DNA of 64,000 bases from Triatoma infestans (Eukaryota; Arthropoda; Insecta; Hemiptera; Reduviidae). The DNA lies in the NCBI GenBank assembly GCA_011037195.1, contig JAAEAF010000274.1:248001-312000 (forward strand), given 5' to 3'. A program made the translations under genes and the position numbers. The notes beneath the pieces are model-generated. The model was not told the DNA's origin. It did not search any database and worked only from the letters and a program-made list of their open reading frames with translations. Positions 1 to 13,159 of the stretch are shown here, one piece after another. Numbering within the stretch: position 1 is the stretch's first letter; each line of letters starts with the position of its first letter.

Positions 1-216
1 TGAACATTTTAGGTCAGTATTTTTTTCTTCCTCTCCTCCTTAAAACATTGTAAAAAATTGCGCTTTTTAAGAAGTATTTTTGCTACCTGCAATTTAGATA
101 GTGTAGAGAATAAAAGATTTACATTGCCTTCATGACTATATTTCTTAGGAAATCTTTTTTACAATTATTTACACGTATTTGTAGTTTTTAATTAAAAATG
201 AATTGTGTCCAACCAG

Positions 217-3200
217 ATGTGTATTCATCGACCAAAGCCCAGAGTTATCTTTCTCACTGGATACCTACCAGGATCATTTAACCAAGGATTTAGCTATGAA
301 TGTTTTCAAGAATGGTGTTTGGGGAGGTTACAGACATTTAAAACTTAAAAAGTTACAATTTGATACTCCTGAACATTTGTTCCTTACTGTTCTTAAGTTT
401 GGTGAACTATCTAGTCTGAGATGGCTTGAAGGGCCTTTGACAAAGTGCAGGTAATTTCTCTTAAACTCATGTCTTTGGTGTTTGAAAATTTTGAAAACAA
501 TGAATTTTTAATTTTTACAATTCTTAATTTTTCACAATTTTTAATTCATATGAATTCCTAGTGAGAAATGCATTTTATTACCCAAACACTCTGCAATTCT
601 AACTTGTTTGCAGTTCAGAAAATAAAGAAATATGTGCTGTTTATTATGCAGCACTCAATTTCCGTGATGTAGTCATAGCCCTAGGAGAAATTACACCTGA
701 TGTGATCGCTGAATATTCAAACAAAGCTGTGAGTCAAGTACATATACCTCGTATCTCAATACTATGCTTTGTTTAATTTAAGATCCAAAATGCAAAGCTT
801 TCAATCACATATTTAATTCTTTTAAACTTTTATGTTTTTTTAGAAAAATATGTTTTTTTTCACTTTAAATTTTATGTTTTAGAAAAATGTTCTAGGCTTA
901 GAATATGCAGGATATGATACTAAAGGTAATCGTATCATGGGTATGGTTCCTTTAGGAGGCCTATCGACCTTAGTTGAAACTGACGATATTTATACGATTC
1001 CCATTCCTGATAACTGGACAATGGAACAAGCTGCTACTGTACCAGCTGTGTATGTTACGGTGGGTATTTTTTTTTTAATTTCAACTTAGAAAATATAGAA
1101 TATATATCTGATAATTTCTTGAAGTACAGTAATTTCTTGTAGTTATCCATATTATCTTTACTTCATGCTTTGTTTAAGTGTGATCGTGTGATTTCATATT
1201 TTGAATGATTTAATTAGATTAGCCGTAAAAGTTAATTATAAAGAATTTTAACTAAATTGATCTTTAAGGGAAAATATTATTTCCCTTTATGAATTTTTAA
1301 ATTACTAAATCATTAACTTAACCTCATTATGGGCTACGCACTCGCTTTTGTTGCAGCAATTCAAGGTTCGATTCTAGTGAGAGAGCTAAGATGATGGTGA
1401 CCCAGCGTCGTGAGAAAAAGTGGGTAGCTACAAGTAGGGGTGAAGGTGTGAAGGAAATAAACGTGGTGATACCGCGACGCCATTAAATAAAAATCCTTCA
1501 ATAACATTCACTTTGTAGAAACCTTCAGGGCCTGTTGCATCAGTTTTTCCAAGTCATTAAATTAGATTTGTCAATTTTACTGGGGATTACATTAATTCAA
1601 TAGTAGTTGTGGGTACTAAAATGAATGAAATTGCTTAAAGTAGGCTTAAAGTTCGATATTAGAATTCAACGAGCAAATATTTTTTCAATGGCAAACATTT
1701 TTCTGTTTTATAAAGATCAGAACATAGGAGTTGATTTTTTTTTTTATTCGAAAATTTAGTCACTTTGCTGAGATAATGGGAATTCGAAATACTTTCTAAT
1801 CTTAGTATTAGGAATGCCAGAGGAGCCTTTAATACATACTTACTTTTGATACAAATTTGTACATCAGTAGGACTATAAATTTCAATTAAATGTTTCTGCG
1901 CTATTTTACAATAAGATATGATATAAATCAGTCAAACATATTTTAAATTTTTGATGAAAAATATGTATGGACAATAATAAGATTACAAATCTTTCGTTAG
2001 GCTTTAAAAATAAAATTTGAACTGGCTTTAAATTCTTTGCTCTCTGTTAAATGCTACCTGTTAACCAACATATTGATTTGATAAACCAATTTTACCTTTT
2101 GAAAATTCAAAAGTGACTGTTATTGAAATGTAATTTTGTTTACTCTTTCTTATGCTTCATTTTATTTAAAAGCATATTATATTAAATTATGGTAAAATTT
2201 AAACTCTCTGTAAAACATTTTTTTTGTCATGCGGTTAAGACGTAAACCTTGCAACTTTTTTTGGGAGGAACTGACATTTAAATATCGAGCTATTCGTGTT
2301 CAGAAACAGAGATAAATTTTATTTAGATAGTTATTTTATTTAGATAGATTTCTTCTTATATTATAAGGGAGTCTGAAAGAAAAAAAACAAAAACTTAAAC
2401 GAAAAAAATTTTTTTTATTAGCTTTATAAAGAAATATTGTATTCCAAAAACGATCGAAAAATTAATTTGCAAGTTTGAAGTACAAAAAATTTTAACATAA
2501 TATGTTATTTCTATTTTTTAATTTAGATAACCAGTTTATATAACAATTTGCATAGATACCATAATTTAAACGCATTTAACAAGTTCTGCTATGCATTTGT
2601 GAACCTGAACTAGTTTTTTGTACTGCACACTTACCATTTGAATTGTGATTCTCCTCTTTCTTAAGGCGCTTTATCTATTTTATTCACGGGTTTGCAAGTT
2701 CTTTTACTCACAAGTTTTACTAGCTTTTGGAGAAGATTCAGTTTTGCGTAGGAAATGCATGCAATGAAAAGGAATGATACATGTATGAGAGCAGTCAGTT
2801 TTAAGCAGCTGATTCGACCGAAAAAAATACACTTATTGGTCTTATCTAATGCAGGCAATTTGCAACGAGGATCTATCTCCATCTGTAAAAGATTAAATAT
2901 ATATTCCAGATATGTATCTTAGATTTACAAAATCTTCTTTTAATTATTAAATAATAGTTCTACTTTATTCTAGAGCTTTTATGCCCTTATTTTACGAGGT
3001 AAAATGAAAAAGGGAGAAAGCATCTTGATTCATTCAGGATGTGGTGGTGTAGGTTTAGCAGCAATCTCAATATCCTTACATATGGGCTGTCAAGTTTTCA
3101 CAACAGTTGGAACGCAGGAAAAGAGAAACTTCCTGAAGTATTATTTTCCAGAGGTAATTTTAAACCTTGATCATTAATGTTTAAAAATTATTAATAATTG

Positions 3201-6200
3201 ATAACAAATATTAAGATCCCTTTCTTTATTTCTTAATGAATTTATTTCAGTCTGATTTAAAAATATTATTTTTGACTCCTGAATGCTTAGATTGGAATAA
3301 TTATGCAACCATAAGTTCTTATTTCAAATTGTCCGCTCAGTCCAGAGTTATGGAAAGTTAATTGCAACCTTATAAATCCGAATTATTCAAACATTTTAGG
3401 AAGATGAAATGTTTGATTATAAAGATTTTTTTCAGTGGGAGCATTCTATTAAATTTTATTTTTATTATTATATTCCCCAATTTTTTTAATAAAATTTCAG
3501 CTTAAAGATAGCCATATTGGTAACTCAAGGGATACAAGTTTTGAAAGGATGATTATGGAGCAAACTAATGGACATGGAGTAGATCTTGTACTGAATTCTT
3601 TGACTGGTGAAAAACTTCAGGCTTCAATAAGGTGTTTAGCCAATCATGGTCGATTCCTAGAAATAGGAAAAGTCGATTTAATGAAGAATGCATCCTTAGG
3701 TAATATTAGATTTTATTTCTGTTTTCTTCAATTTGTTTGTAATATTTTTATTTATTATACTTGATAACCTTAAATTAATCTTTGATGTGTCTTCAAATGA
3801 GATACTGCAGTTAGTACGATCTATCAAGAAGATAATTCGAAATTTTTATCAAAAAGTGGTATATTATTTTAACATTATCCTATATTATAAACAAAATATT
3901 CAATTAAAATTGTGTAAAAAAATTTTTTTTTTTTTTTTTGATATTCTATTTTTTATTTGACTTTTGTAGGAATGTCAGTACTGCTAAAAAATATTGAAAT
4001 TCATGGGGTCGTCATTGACTTATTCATGAGAACCGATCATTTTCGAGATGTTAGAAAACAAATTACACAATTAATTAAAGATGGTATCACTTCTGGAGCT
4101 GTTAAACCCCTCCCAACAACTGTATTTGATTTCTCACAAACAGAACAAGCATTTAGGTATATTACAATTTTCAACTGTTTCACTATTACATAGGAACAAA
4201 AATTTAGAAATTTTTAGAAAAGAAATGGTCGTTTTCATGTATTAATTCATAAATTTCTTTATGCTTTTTTGGGACACCCAATGTGAATGTATTTTGTTTT
4301 GATGTGAGTTTTAATAATAGATTTTTTTTTTATTATTAAAAATTGTGATTTTTTTGCAAAGCGTTTCGTCATAAGCGCTGAGTAATTTATTTTTTTTAAA
4401 AAAGGGTTCATTAATTAATATCAGTCAAGTTTTTTTGTATGATTATCATAAATGAAAACATTCCAAATAGCGATGGCTTTTGTTAAATTACTTCTTTTGT
4501 AGGTATATGACAAAGGGCAAACATATTGGAAAAGTTTTGATTAAACTCAGAGATGAAGAAAATAATAAATCATTAATTAAGTTGCATAAAAATATATTAT
4601 CTGACACATTAAAAGTTTACTTCAATCCTAATAAATCTTACATAATTATAGGTGAGTATTAATAGTTTATAATAGAAATAATAGCAATATAACCTGATCG
4701 GTAATTGGACGTGAAGCCCCCTAAAAAAATAGATTTGCTTTACTTTTAATTGCAATTGACTTAATACTGACTATCATATTTGTTGAGATTGGGAAATTTT
4801 ATTATTAGTATAATTTAAATTATTATAAATACAATTATATAAAAGAATGATAAATAATATTATTAAATTATATCAACTGTAAATTGTATTTATATTGCGT
4901 ATTAAATATTTCTTTTAAAGGTGGTCTTGGAGGTATGGGTTTGGAGTTGGCAGATTGGATGTTGTCTCGTGGAGCGAAAACTTTAATTCTAACTTCAAGA
5001 TCAGGAATAACTTCTGGTTATCAGAGTTATTGTTTACGAAGATGGAAAGACAGTGGATTCAATGTACGAGTCTCGACAATCGATGCTGAAAAATTAGAGA
5101 GTGCCACCAAACTGATAATGGAAGCAAATGAACTTGCCCCTGTGGGTGGAATTTTCAATTTAGCTCTTGTAAGTTTTAGTTTAATTCCAGATTATAAAAA
5201 CATTATTTTACTATCTTATAAATTAATTTTTATAGTATCTCATTAGAAATTGCCATTAATTGAATATGCATGTGAATTACATATTCTTATAATGCAGGCA
5301 ATAATGTTTGAATTGCTTCCTGACTTTGCCTTAGTTGATTGTTGTTGTTGCTTATTAATTATTGTAAAAAAGACACAAATTTATAGTAGTTATATTTAGA
5401 TTTTTTAAATAAAAAAAAATGAATAAATAGAGAAAAAAGACAAAAAGCAACAGAAACAATCAACTAAGGTAGGATTCATTGCTTCCAAATATTTCTTTAA
5501 AGATGATAATATTTTGGATGGGAATAGAAATGGAATGCTGGTTATTTTCTATATTTTTTGTTTGCTCATCATTTTTATTAATTAACTTAGTTTTTAATAT
5601 TCAGTGTTCATAAAAAATCTTCTTAATATCAATTATTAGATGACATTGACATTTTACTAAGTTTTTAGCATTCACGATGTGCTACTTCCACACTTTAGGT
5701 CCATATTAATATTTTTAACAAATTTGTTTATGCTTTTCCACAGGTTTTAAAGGATGGAATATTTCTGGATCTGACAATAAAGAATTTCCAGGTGGTATGC
5801 AATTCAAAAGTTAATACCACCAGGTCATTAGATATAGTGTCTAGATTGCATTGTTCACAATTAGATTACTTTGTGGTTTTTTCTTCATTATCGTGTGGAC
5901 GCGGAAATTTTGGCCAAACTAATTATGGTATGGCAAATTCCGTTATGGAAAGAATTTGTGAAAAAAGGAAATTAGACGGTCTTCCTGCAGTAAGTATTAG
6001 ATTATGTAGCAATATTTTATGTTGGTGATATTATTGTTACCTTTAATTCCAGATATTTATTTTATTCCATATTTCCACTTTGTGATTTCTGTTTATAAAC
6101 ATTCTATTATAATTTCGCTTAATATTTCCATTATATTGTTAGTCTTAATAATAAAAAATAATAATATGTTTAAACTTTTTAATTAGATTGCGATTCAGTG

Positions 6201-9200
6201 GGGTGCAATTGGTGACGTTGGATATGTGGCAGAAACATTACGTGTGGATAATAACACTGAGTTGAGTGGTTGTCTTCCTCAACAAATTGATTCTTGTTTA
6301 TCTGTTCTGGACAGTTTAATGAAGCAAAGTAGTACTATTGTCAGTAGCATGATAGTGCCTAAAAAACAAATGGTAGCTACGAATACAAAAACTAGTTTAG
6401 TAGAAGAGGTTGGGTCTATATTAGGTAAAAAAAAAAATATTTTTTTTAAATTTAAGGCGCGTGTTGAGTTAATGTATGGTTATTGGCGCCCGAGCCTTCT
6501 CAGTGTAGTGCCGGTTTCTGTTACGCCAACACTGCCCCGGATAAGGAGTTGTAGAAGCTCCTAGGAAGAGAAATCTAGGGAGTAACATTGGACTCGAACC
6601 GGGACGTCCATGTGAGAGTCCAGCACGCTATCTGAGCTAATCCTTTCCCATAGAAGAATTTTCCAAGTTATTTAAGTATATTCACTTAGGAATTTAAAAA
6701 AAAGACTACTAATTTTTAAAGTGAATAAAAGGTTCATCTTTCAGACTAGCCACTTCTTCAGGGATCTTGGTATCTTGCTGGCTCCCAGCCTTATAACACG
6801 AACAACATTTATGCTGGAAAATACTACGTTTTCAGGCTGAGACCGTGTCAGTGATTTGCTATAAATGGCATTTCGCCCATATTGCAATGAGCTTCTTCAG
6901 GATCGGGTGGCTAAAGGAGTACATTAGCATAGAGCATATCCAGTTCAGACACAATCGTTTTTTCATGAGAATGGCCGCGGAAGCCTAAAAGAACATTTAC
7001 ACTGACGTCTCAGCATCGCTCGCTTCTAATAAATACCTGATTTGTGCAATTATTTGATTTTAGCATGTCAACAGTTAAACTCTTACTCAGGACCATTCAA
7101 ACTTCTCTTTCACTAAACATTTTTATTTTCTCTTACTTTTTTTAGAGGAAGTATTGTAATCGTGTCAAATTTTCGAAATCGAGTTTTCACCGGATATATC
7201 CGTTTTGAGGCCTTCTGAGTCCAAAAAAAGTGGTTTTTAGCAATTGGGCTGTGTGTCTATCTACCTGTGTGGGACAACATATCTCAAATTCCAAAATCGC
7301 AAAATGTTCACATTTTATATTTCGTTAAAGCGCCACCAGGAGACCTGAAAATAGCTTTGTCAATTTGTCAATTACACTTTTGTAAACTGCAGTAAGAGAA
7401 AGTCGCGTGAGTGTTTCACACCTGATTTTTATTCTTTCATCGATGATCACGCAGCAGACATAAACATGACTACTGGCTGATGTAAATTCTTAAAGAAATA
7501 TAGTTTTAAATATTTAGTTTTAATAAAACAAAATTTATTCGACCAGCGTTTCATCTTATTATCTATGCAAAAGAGTCACAAAAGATATTCGGTCGTAGAG
7601 GACTAAGTTTTGTGGTCACACTTACTACATATCTATCTCTTAACATTCACCTCATTTAATATTTCTGTATTTGGTAATTGTCAGTCACTATAATGTAAAA
7701 GTAAATTATATTGAAATAAATATGTTTATTAATCCTTTGTATTATGATTCAATTATTTATTAATCTGCACTAATTGCAAGTAAATAAACAATTTTTCAAT
7801 TTGCAGGGCTAAAGGACATGAAATCAATGAGCTACGATAAAGCATTATCTGATTTCGGTCTTGATTCTTTAATTGGAACTGAAATTAAACAAATTTTATC
7901 TAGAAATTATGATATAACATTAAGTGCAGCAGAAATAAGATCACTAACGTTTGCTAAATTGGCAAAAATGGATAAGAGTGGAAACACATGTTCACAAGCC
8001 AGTAACAGAAAAGAAATTATAACAGAAAACAAGAGTATGACAGAAAAGGAATTATTGTTAAATGGGAACTACAATGATGTACGTTAAGAAATATTTATAA
8101 ATATAATTATTATTTTCTATAACATTCCAGTAAAAAAAAATAAATACATTCTAGGATACCGAGTCAGCAATAATGCCGAAGAAAACTCTGGTTCAAATAA
8201 GAAAATGTACTGAAAATAACAAAATACTTTTTGTAATACATTCAGCTGAAGGTGATACATCTTCTTTCAGAGAGATGGCATCACATTTACAATGTAATGT
8301 GTGGGGCATACAGTGTACGAATACAGTACCTCTTGATTCTATTGAAGCCTTGGCCACTTATTATATTAAGGTGAGCATTTGAAAATTTTTCATTGATTTT
8401 GCGATTAATTGCAGTAAACATTGGTTCCTTTGTGAGTGTCATTATTGTTTTCTTGATTTAAACTAGTTTTTTTTTTAAAAATAAAGATTTCTTGTTTGTT
8501 TCATTATTTGTTATTACAATACAGTAAGTAATTACGAGGATGTGTTGCCTTGCTTGATAGTCGAGGGGAAAGAAGCTGCCTACTGGCAACACCTCCTCTT
8601 CTATGAAGTCAAAATATCAGTGTCGGTGGTCGGCACACAGTCATAGACCCTACTGGACTCAGCCGATATGTTAAATGGTCGAGAATCAGATTTTCATTTG
8701 AGGATTAGAACATAAAAGAAGAGATTTGGGTGGCTGAGATTTGATTTGATGGGACAATACTTGTTAGTATTGAAAAGAAAAAAAAAAATTAAATTAGCAG
8801 GACTTTAATGCTAGAGAAATTAAACTGAAACTGTTTTCCGGAATAATTGTTAATGTGTTTCTATAAAAAGGAGTTTTAATTCATTGCTTGTCTTTTGTCG
8901 ACTGTTATGTCTCTGAAGATGCTGATTTGTTTCTACGCCTTTTGTTTATAAACATTAATGATGTTTGTTAAAATTATTATTAAAAATTTCTGTGCTTATT
9001 ATGTACATTAAGTTTCTATTACTGTGGTCTTTATATAACCTAATATTGATCATTCTAGGCTATGACCAAAATTCAAAAAGCTGGTCCTTATTATATCTGC
9101 GGGTACTCTTATGGAACTGTTGTAGCACTAGAAATAGTTAAACAATTAGAAGAGCAAAAAGAAAATTGTGAATTAATATTAGTGGATGGTTCTCCAGATT

Positions 9201-11331
9201 ATGTTAAACAACTTTTAAAGGAAAACAGTGGTGGTAGTGAGAGTGAAAAAGAAAAATTACGCTCAGCTCTTGCTTATTTTAGTAGCCTTTTAGCAGGTCC
9301 ACTACTTCATAAAGAGGTAAAATGATTTCATCATTTGAGAGTTTATTCAGTTGTTTTTTGCAAACTAGAACTATGCATTTTTTGAAATTTAGATTCTAGA
9401 AGAGCTAGCAAACCAGGACAATGAGGAAATGCAATATTTCATAGCGTCAAAAAAAGTGAGTGAAAAGACAAATTTCTCTCGAAAAGATGTAGAAGAAGCA
9501 ATCAAATGTTTCTGTAGAAGAATGAAGGCTGCACTATTGTATAATCCAACATTCTTAATAAAGTCAAGAATAACACTAATTAAGGCGAATAAGAATTTTA
9601 TTGAAGCAGAAAAGGATTATGGGCTAAACAGGGTATGTAAAATATGGATCACATTTGGAAAACACATAATATAGTTTAATAGATTTCAGAGGTTCTGAAA
9701 TCGCAAATTATAAAATCAATTTTTTCTATCATTTTGTTTATAACACTACCAAAAATTAGAAACTATTTTTATTAATTCACTTACAAAACAGTAAAGGTTT
9801 TTCTCGTTGAAATATTGAATCAAGTTTGCAAGTAATTAGTATGAATCTAAATTCTTCTTAAAATTCTAGAGACTTCGAAGTTTCAGCGGATTGGTTTTGT
9901 GGATAAAGTTATACTTATATTTGAATCGATAATTGTTACTAGCATCATACTTACACTATAAATACTAACTTAGTAGCACAAAACTAATTGTTATTCAAGT
10001 TATAAATAATTAACCGTAAAAATATCAACCAATTAATCAATAATGCTGTAAAATGAAAATACAAATAATTCTTCCCTCATCAAACTGTCCATTTAGGTGT
10101 GTTTCTGCAAGTGATGAATTGTTTTGAATGAAGTCAAGAATAGTAGATGTTACTCTAGATCAGGGAATACGATTATTTTTTATGCATCGACTTTGTTTAA
10201 GAAACATTTTTTCCATTAATGCCTTCTAAGATATATTAATCTAAGTACATGATTACACACATCAATATGTCCTGGTTTTTGGGCTTATAATTCAAATTTA
10301 ATATTATATTATTAAGTATAATACATTTTTTGAAGCATTAACACTCCATAAATGTAATTGTTATTTTTAGTGGGTTATTCGCGCAGCATTCCCATAGTTT
10401 TTACCGGAAATGCTTGTTTTAGAGGTCTTAGGGTCCGAAAAAATATATAATTGGTAAATAATGAAATAAATTAAAAAAAAACTTTATTGATTTTCTCCGA
10501 AATTTTCATATATTTAATAGAATTTTCGGATTATACGGTGTTTGGTACTCTTGCTCTGATACTAAAATTGTTAAGTATAAGGTAATAAATAAGGATCATA
10601 ATTAAGTGAAATTATTTATTATATTAACATTTTTACTACAGAAATAAAGATTGGTTGTTTAATGGTTTATTCTTTTAATCTTAATTATGTAAGATGAGTT
10701 TTGGTAGGGTCAACAAAATTGTTGAAACTTTCCCTATTAACGGATGTTTGTATTAATTTTGCAAACAGGAGTTTTCACAACACAATTTAGTCCTTAGTAT
10801 GAACATATTCGCTTTTAAACTTTTAACTGCTTGTGAATATTGATGTGTAAAGGGATAGTTAGAAATCTAAATGCACAAAGCCGAAGACAAACTTGTAAGA
10901 TATTTTAAATCTGTATAATCTACAAAGCCAGAAAAACAATGTATTCTACAAGTTCATTATGGCTCCCTTATGTTTGTCCAAAGACAAAAATGTAGGAATG
11001 TTGGGTGAAACTGAGTGCATCAGATGTTCTCTGATGCCAGAATTAGGCAGTATGTACTTTAGATAGTGTTATTGGGGTATCAGTATAATAAGAGCAATGC
11101 GAAACCTCCAGGAGTGCCTGAAGAAGTGGCTGTTCCATTTTTCCCTTATATAATAGGATCAGTATTTTATTTATTAGGTTACTATTCAACTAATACATAT
11201 AATTTTTTTTATTTTTATAGTTCTCTAAAGAAGTGGTAAAAATACATCATCTAAATGTGTCTCACAGCAATATTCTCGAAGGAGAAAGCAGTATCAAAGT
11301 TGCAGATATTATCAGACCATTATTAAGTTGA
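217..11331 (+). CDS. FASN: Fatty acid synthase, 3' half (linker-ER-KR-ACP-TE), partial at 5' end
   Basis: Cytosolic type I fatty acid synthase, which makes long-chain fatty acid from acetyl- and malonyl-CoA with NADPH. I read 15 exons, all GT-AG with consistent phase: 217-450, 614-728, 883-1059, 2974-3153, 3501-3699, 3970-4156, 4503-4651, 4921-5168, 5744-5989, 6187-6424, 7807-8078, 8155-8370, 9059-9316, 9393-9632, 11221-11331. Joined length is 3,070 nt, or about 1,022 residues plus TGA, matching the C-terminal 40-45% of a roughly 2,400-residue FASN. Order: central linker (WGGYRHL), enoyl reductase, ketoreductase, ACP (FGLDSL), thioesterase (GYSYG). No premature stop or frameshift is seen, so the gene looks functional. 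The start and the KS-MAT-DH part lie upstream of the window. Exon 1 begins in mid-codon, so the preceding exon must end two bases into a codon. A second FASN starts 47 kb downstream in the same orientation. Confidence 0.95.
614..4156 (+). other. FASN enoyl reductase domain exons
   Basis: Five exons (614-728, 883-1059, 2974-3153, 3501-3699, 3970-4156) encode the NADPH-dependent enoyl reductase, which saturates the trans-2 double bond in each elongation cycle. Visible landmarks are the entry motif [16 protein letters not shown], then LGLEYAG, then the Rossmann nucleotide-binding segment [14 protein letters not shown] in the exon at 2974, then [16 protein letters not shown] and GRFLEIGK. The dinucleotide glycines are intact. 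The usual family form is SGSGGVGQA, so Cys and Leu here are mild departures. The intron at 1060-2973 is the longest here and contains a SINE-like insertion near 1.33-1.49 kb. Confidence 0.9.
1330..1490 (+). mobile_element. SINE fragment (family 1-like) in FASN intron
   Basis: GGGCTACGCACTCGCTTTTG followed by a B-box-like AAGGTTCGATTCTAG, and a body with GTGACCCAGCGTCGTGAGAA resembling family 1. The 5' part is cut and no target duplication is evident. It lies in the 1060-2973 intron of the first FASN. Confidence 0.6.
4503..6424 (+). other. FASN ketoreductase domain exons
   Basis: The exon at 4503-4651 finishes the linker and enters the Rossmann fold. The exon at 4921-5168 carries the NADPH loop GGLGGMG and LILTSRSG. 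The exon at 5744-5989 carries the catalytic set: a Lys in [12 protein letters not shown], the Ser in [12 protein letters not shown] and the Tyr in [14 protein letters not shown]. The exon at 6187-6424 contains [11 protein letters not shown] and the linker toward ACP. The domain reduces the beta-ketoacyl-ACP. All expected catalytic residues are present, arguing for an active enzyme. Confidence 0.9.
4697..4730 (+). mobile_element. SINE family 2, 3'-end fragment
   Basis: ATCGGTAATTGGACGTGAAG then CCCCCTAAAAAAATAG matches the 3' end of the family 2 SINE at 34167 (minus) and the fragment at 23128. A tiny remnant in a FASN intron. Confidence 0.5.
6450..6655 (-). mobile_element. tRNA-derived SINE (family 3) in FASN intron
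   Basis: Minus strand: GGGAAAGGATTAGCTCAGAT (A box), GGTTCGAGTCC (B box), then a body with CCTAGGAGCTTCTACAACTC and a tail with CACTGAGAAGGCTCGGGCGC. The same body and tail recur at 15885-16035, and the head at 30040-30145, so it is a repeat family and not a tRNA gene. Confidence 0.75.
7128..7433 (+). repeat. Helentron-like repeat, short copy in FASN intron
   Basis: Internally deleted copy of the window's dominant repeat family, inside the intron at 6425-7806. Its left end holds TTACTTTTTTTAGAGGAAGT, its middle the family block with ATCCGTTTTGAGG, and its right end AGTAAGAGAAAGTCGCGTGA then CACACCTGATTTTT. The internal repeats of longer copies are missing. Confidence 0.8.
7807..8078 (+). other. 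FASN acyl carrier protein exon
   Basis: One exon encodes the [21 protein letters not shown], with the Ser of DSL as the 4'-phosphopantetheine attachment site, followed by the helix containing [15 protein letters not shown] polar Ser/Lys/Glu-rich stretch of about 35 residues then forms the flexible tether to the thioesterase. The preceding intron (6425-7806) carries a SINE copy and a Helentron-like repeat. Acceptor TTTGCAG and donor GTACGT fit the frame exactly. Confidence 0.9.
8155..11331 (+). other. FASN thioesterase domain exons
   Basis: Four exons (8155-8370, 9059-9316, 9393-9632, 11221-11331) encode the alpha/beta-hydrolase thioesterase that releases the finished acyl chain. The nucleophile elbow is [15 protein letters not shown] (GxSxG with Ser) in the exon at 9059. 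[11 protein letters not shown] follows. The probable catalytic His is in VSHSNILEG in the last exon, where the family usually has a GDHRxFLEG-type motif. The last exon codes only 36 residues and lies behind a 1.6 kb intron. Confidence 0.88.
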
Positions 11332-11336
11332 ATAAA
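11331..11336 (+). terminator. Candidate polyadenylation signal overlapping the FASN stop
   Basis: AATAAA begins on the last base of the TGA stop codon. If used, cleavage would give a 3' UTR of only some 15-30 nt. A second AATAAA at 11661-11666 would give a more ordinary 3' UTR of about 330-350 nt. The sequence alone cannot decide which is used. Confidence 0.4.
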
Positions 11337-13159
11337 AAGAAAATTTGTAAATAAGAAATAAGTAGTATTATCCTAATATTTTTAGTTCATGGAATGAAAA
11401 TAAGAGTGCTTAATCTTTTATATTGATGCATTTAATTATAACAAGTAGGTTTTGTTACAAATTTTAGGATTTATTTTTTAAAAAGTATTGTATCCGATGT
11501 TTCAGTTTTAATTGTAATTCTTTGGAGAAAAAAATTATTTTTTTCAATTTGCTTGAAATAATATTGAAATATGAAAATTATCATTATTATATAGATGATA
11601 ACAAAGAAAGTTGAGCTTCAAACTATTTTCACTCTGTCGAATAAATTATTTAAAACCATAAATAAATGAAGTTTTCTGTGAAAAGAATTCTTTAATTTAC
11701 TTGAACAGAGTAAACCGCCCCTGTATGCTGTTGCGTGCGTATTTTTAGTGGGACTAAGTTGAAAGTGATTTCGAAAGTATGATAGTGATTGAAAGTTTAC
11801 CTTGGGTAGTAAACCTAAATAGTAGTATACACAAAAAAATGTGTCCTGTCACTGTAAGTGTTGTTCAAGCATTAGGCTATGATATTTACTGGGGACTATA
11901 GATCCCTAAAAAACTGGCTGGTCATTTCCCCTGTACGGGGTTCAATAAAATAGTATTTATCGTTAACGATACTGACAGAAACTTCCGTGTGGATATACAC
12001 AAGCAATAGCTGATTGAAATATTGGGTTTGAATTTATGTGGATCATATATAGAAACAGAAGCACACGACACACACACAGATCAATTACTTAAACAAAATT
12101 CTTGCTCTAAAATTTTTGTGATTTTGCTGTAGAGTTGTAATGCTGATCATAGATACTCAGAGACAGAAGCACACAACACACACAGAGATCAATCACTTAA
12201 ACAAAATTCTTGCTCGGTAAACAGTGTTCCCGGTACAAACTCCAATTTCATGAAAACATCTTTTTCCTATAGGGATAAAAAATAAGAAAAAATAGTAGAA
12301 AAATTACTTAAATTACTAAAGTTTCTGTTGAAAAAATAAATTTTCAAAGTAGAGAAACCCAGTAAATAAAAGAATAAAATTAATTCGTATTGGCATAATC
12401 CTCACATAATTATTGATTATTAATTTCTATAAATAATGTTTGGGAAAGATCTTTCTTGAAAAATCCCATTTTAATATTCAATTCCTATTTTATTTCTCAA
12501 CTGGCATTGAAGGAAATTAGCGAAACAATGCAGATAGAAGAGTTTTTAAAAGAATTATTTAATAATTTGGAGCTCAAAATTTCTCCTACACTTCAGTATT
12601 GATTAATATCATCTACTAACTAAATTTTGTACCAAGTATACGAAAGCTACAACTTTTTATAAAATGGAGTGTTTGGAAAAGTTTTTTAGTAATTTAGTAA
12701 TATTCCATCGGAGATATTGTAAGAGAACTGATCACGTGATAAGTATATATATGAGAGGTGATTGTTTACTGATTCTATTAAGATTTATTTTAGTTAAATT
12801 TATTTAATTTACTACTGTAAAAAAAATTGATTATTTATTGAACATGTGTTTTTAATCAATATTTTCAATAGAGACACTCGCTTTAAGAATGATAAACATT
12901 ATTAAATTTAATTCTGATTTAAAGCTGTTATTTTCTGGAAAAAAAAAAAGTGAACGGCTAAATCAGTCAATATTGAGAATAATGAGCACTAAAAGAATAC
13001 GATTAAAATTAAAGTGGATATAGAAATATGGAATCTGAATCACAAATTACATAATAAAATAAATGAAAAACTATATTCACAATTTCCTATTCACAACTAA
13101 TATTCACATTTTCCTTTTGTTTATTTATATTGTTGCAGATCTTTTTTTCATTATATTTA
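11337..13159. other. Gene-free AT-rich stretch after first FASN
   Basis: Apart from the candidate poly(A) sites and the tandem duplication at 12040, no gene or repeat is recognised. Possible decayed minus-strand repeat blocks near 11700-12250. Confidence 0.5.
12040..12215 (+). repeat. Imperfect tandem duplication, about 107-bp period
   Basis: Two units share CAGAAGCACAC, a CACACA tract, then GATCAATTACTTAAACAAAA / GATCAATCACTTAAACAAAA and TTCTTGCTC. No reading frame. Possibly a piece of a minus-strand repeat, not assigned. Confidence 0.6.

Noticed and set aside
6590..6655. tRNA-like sequence with A and B boxes
   Set aside because: The arms do not form a proper cloverleaf and the same head plus body recurs elsewhere, so it is a SINE head. 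The same reasoning applies near 34310-34365 and 50930-51000.
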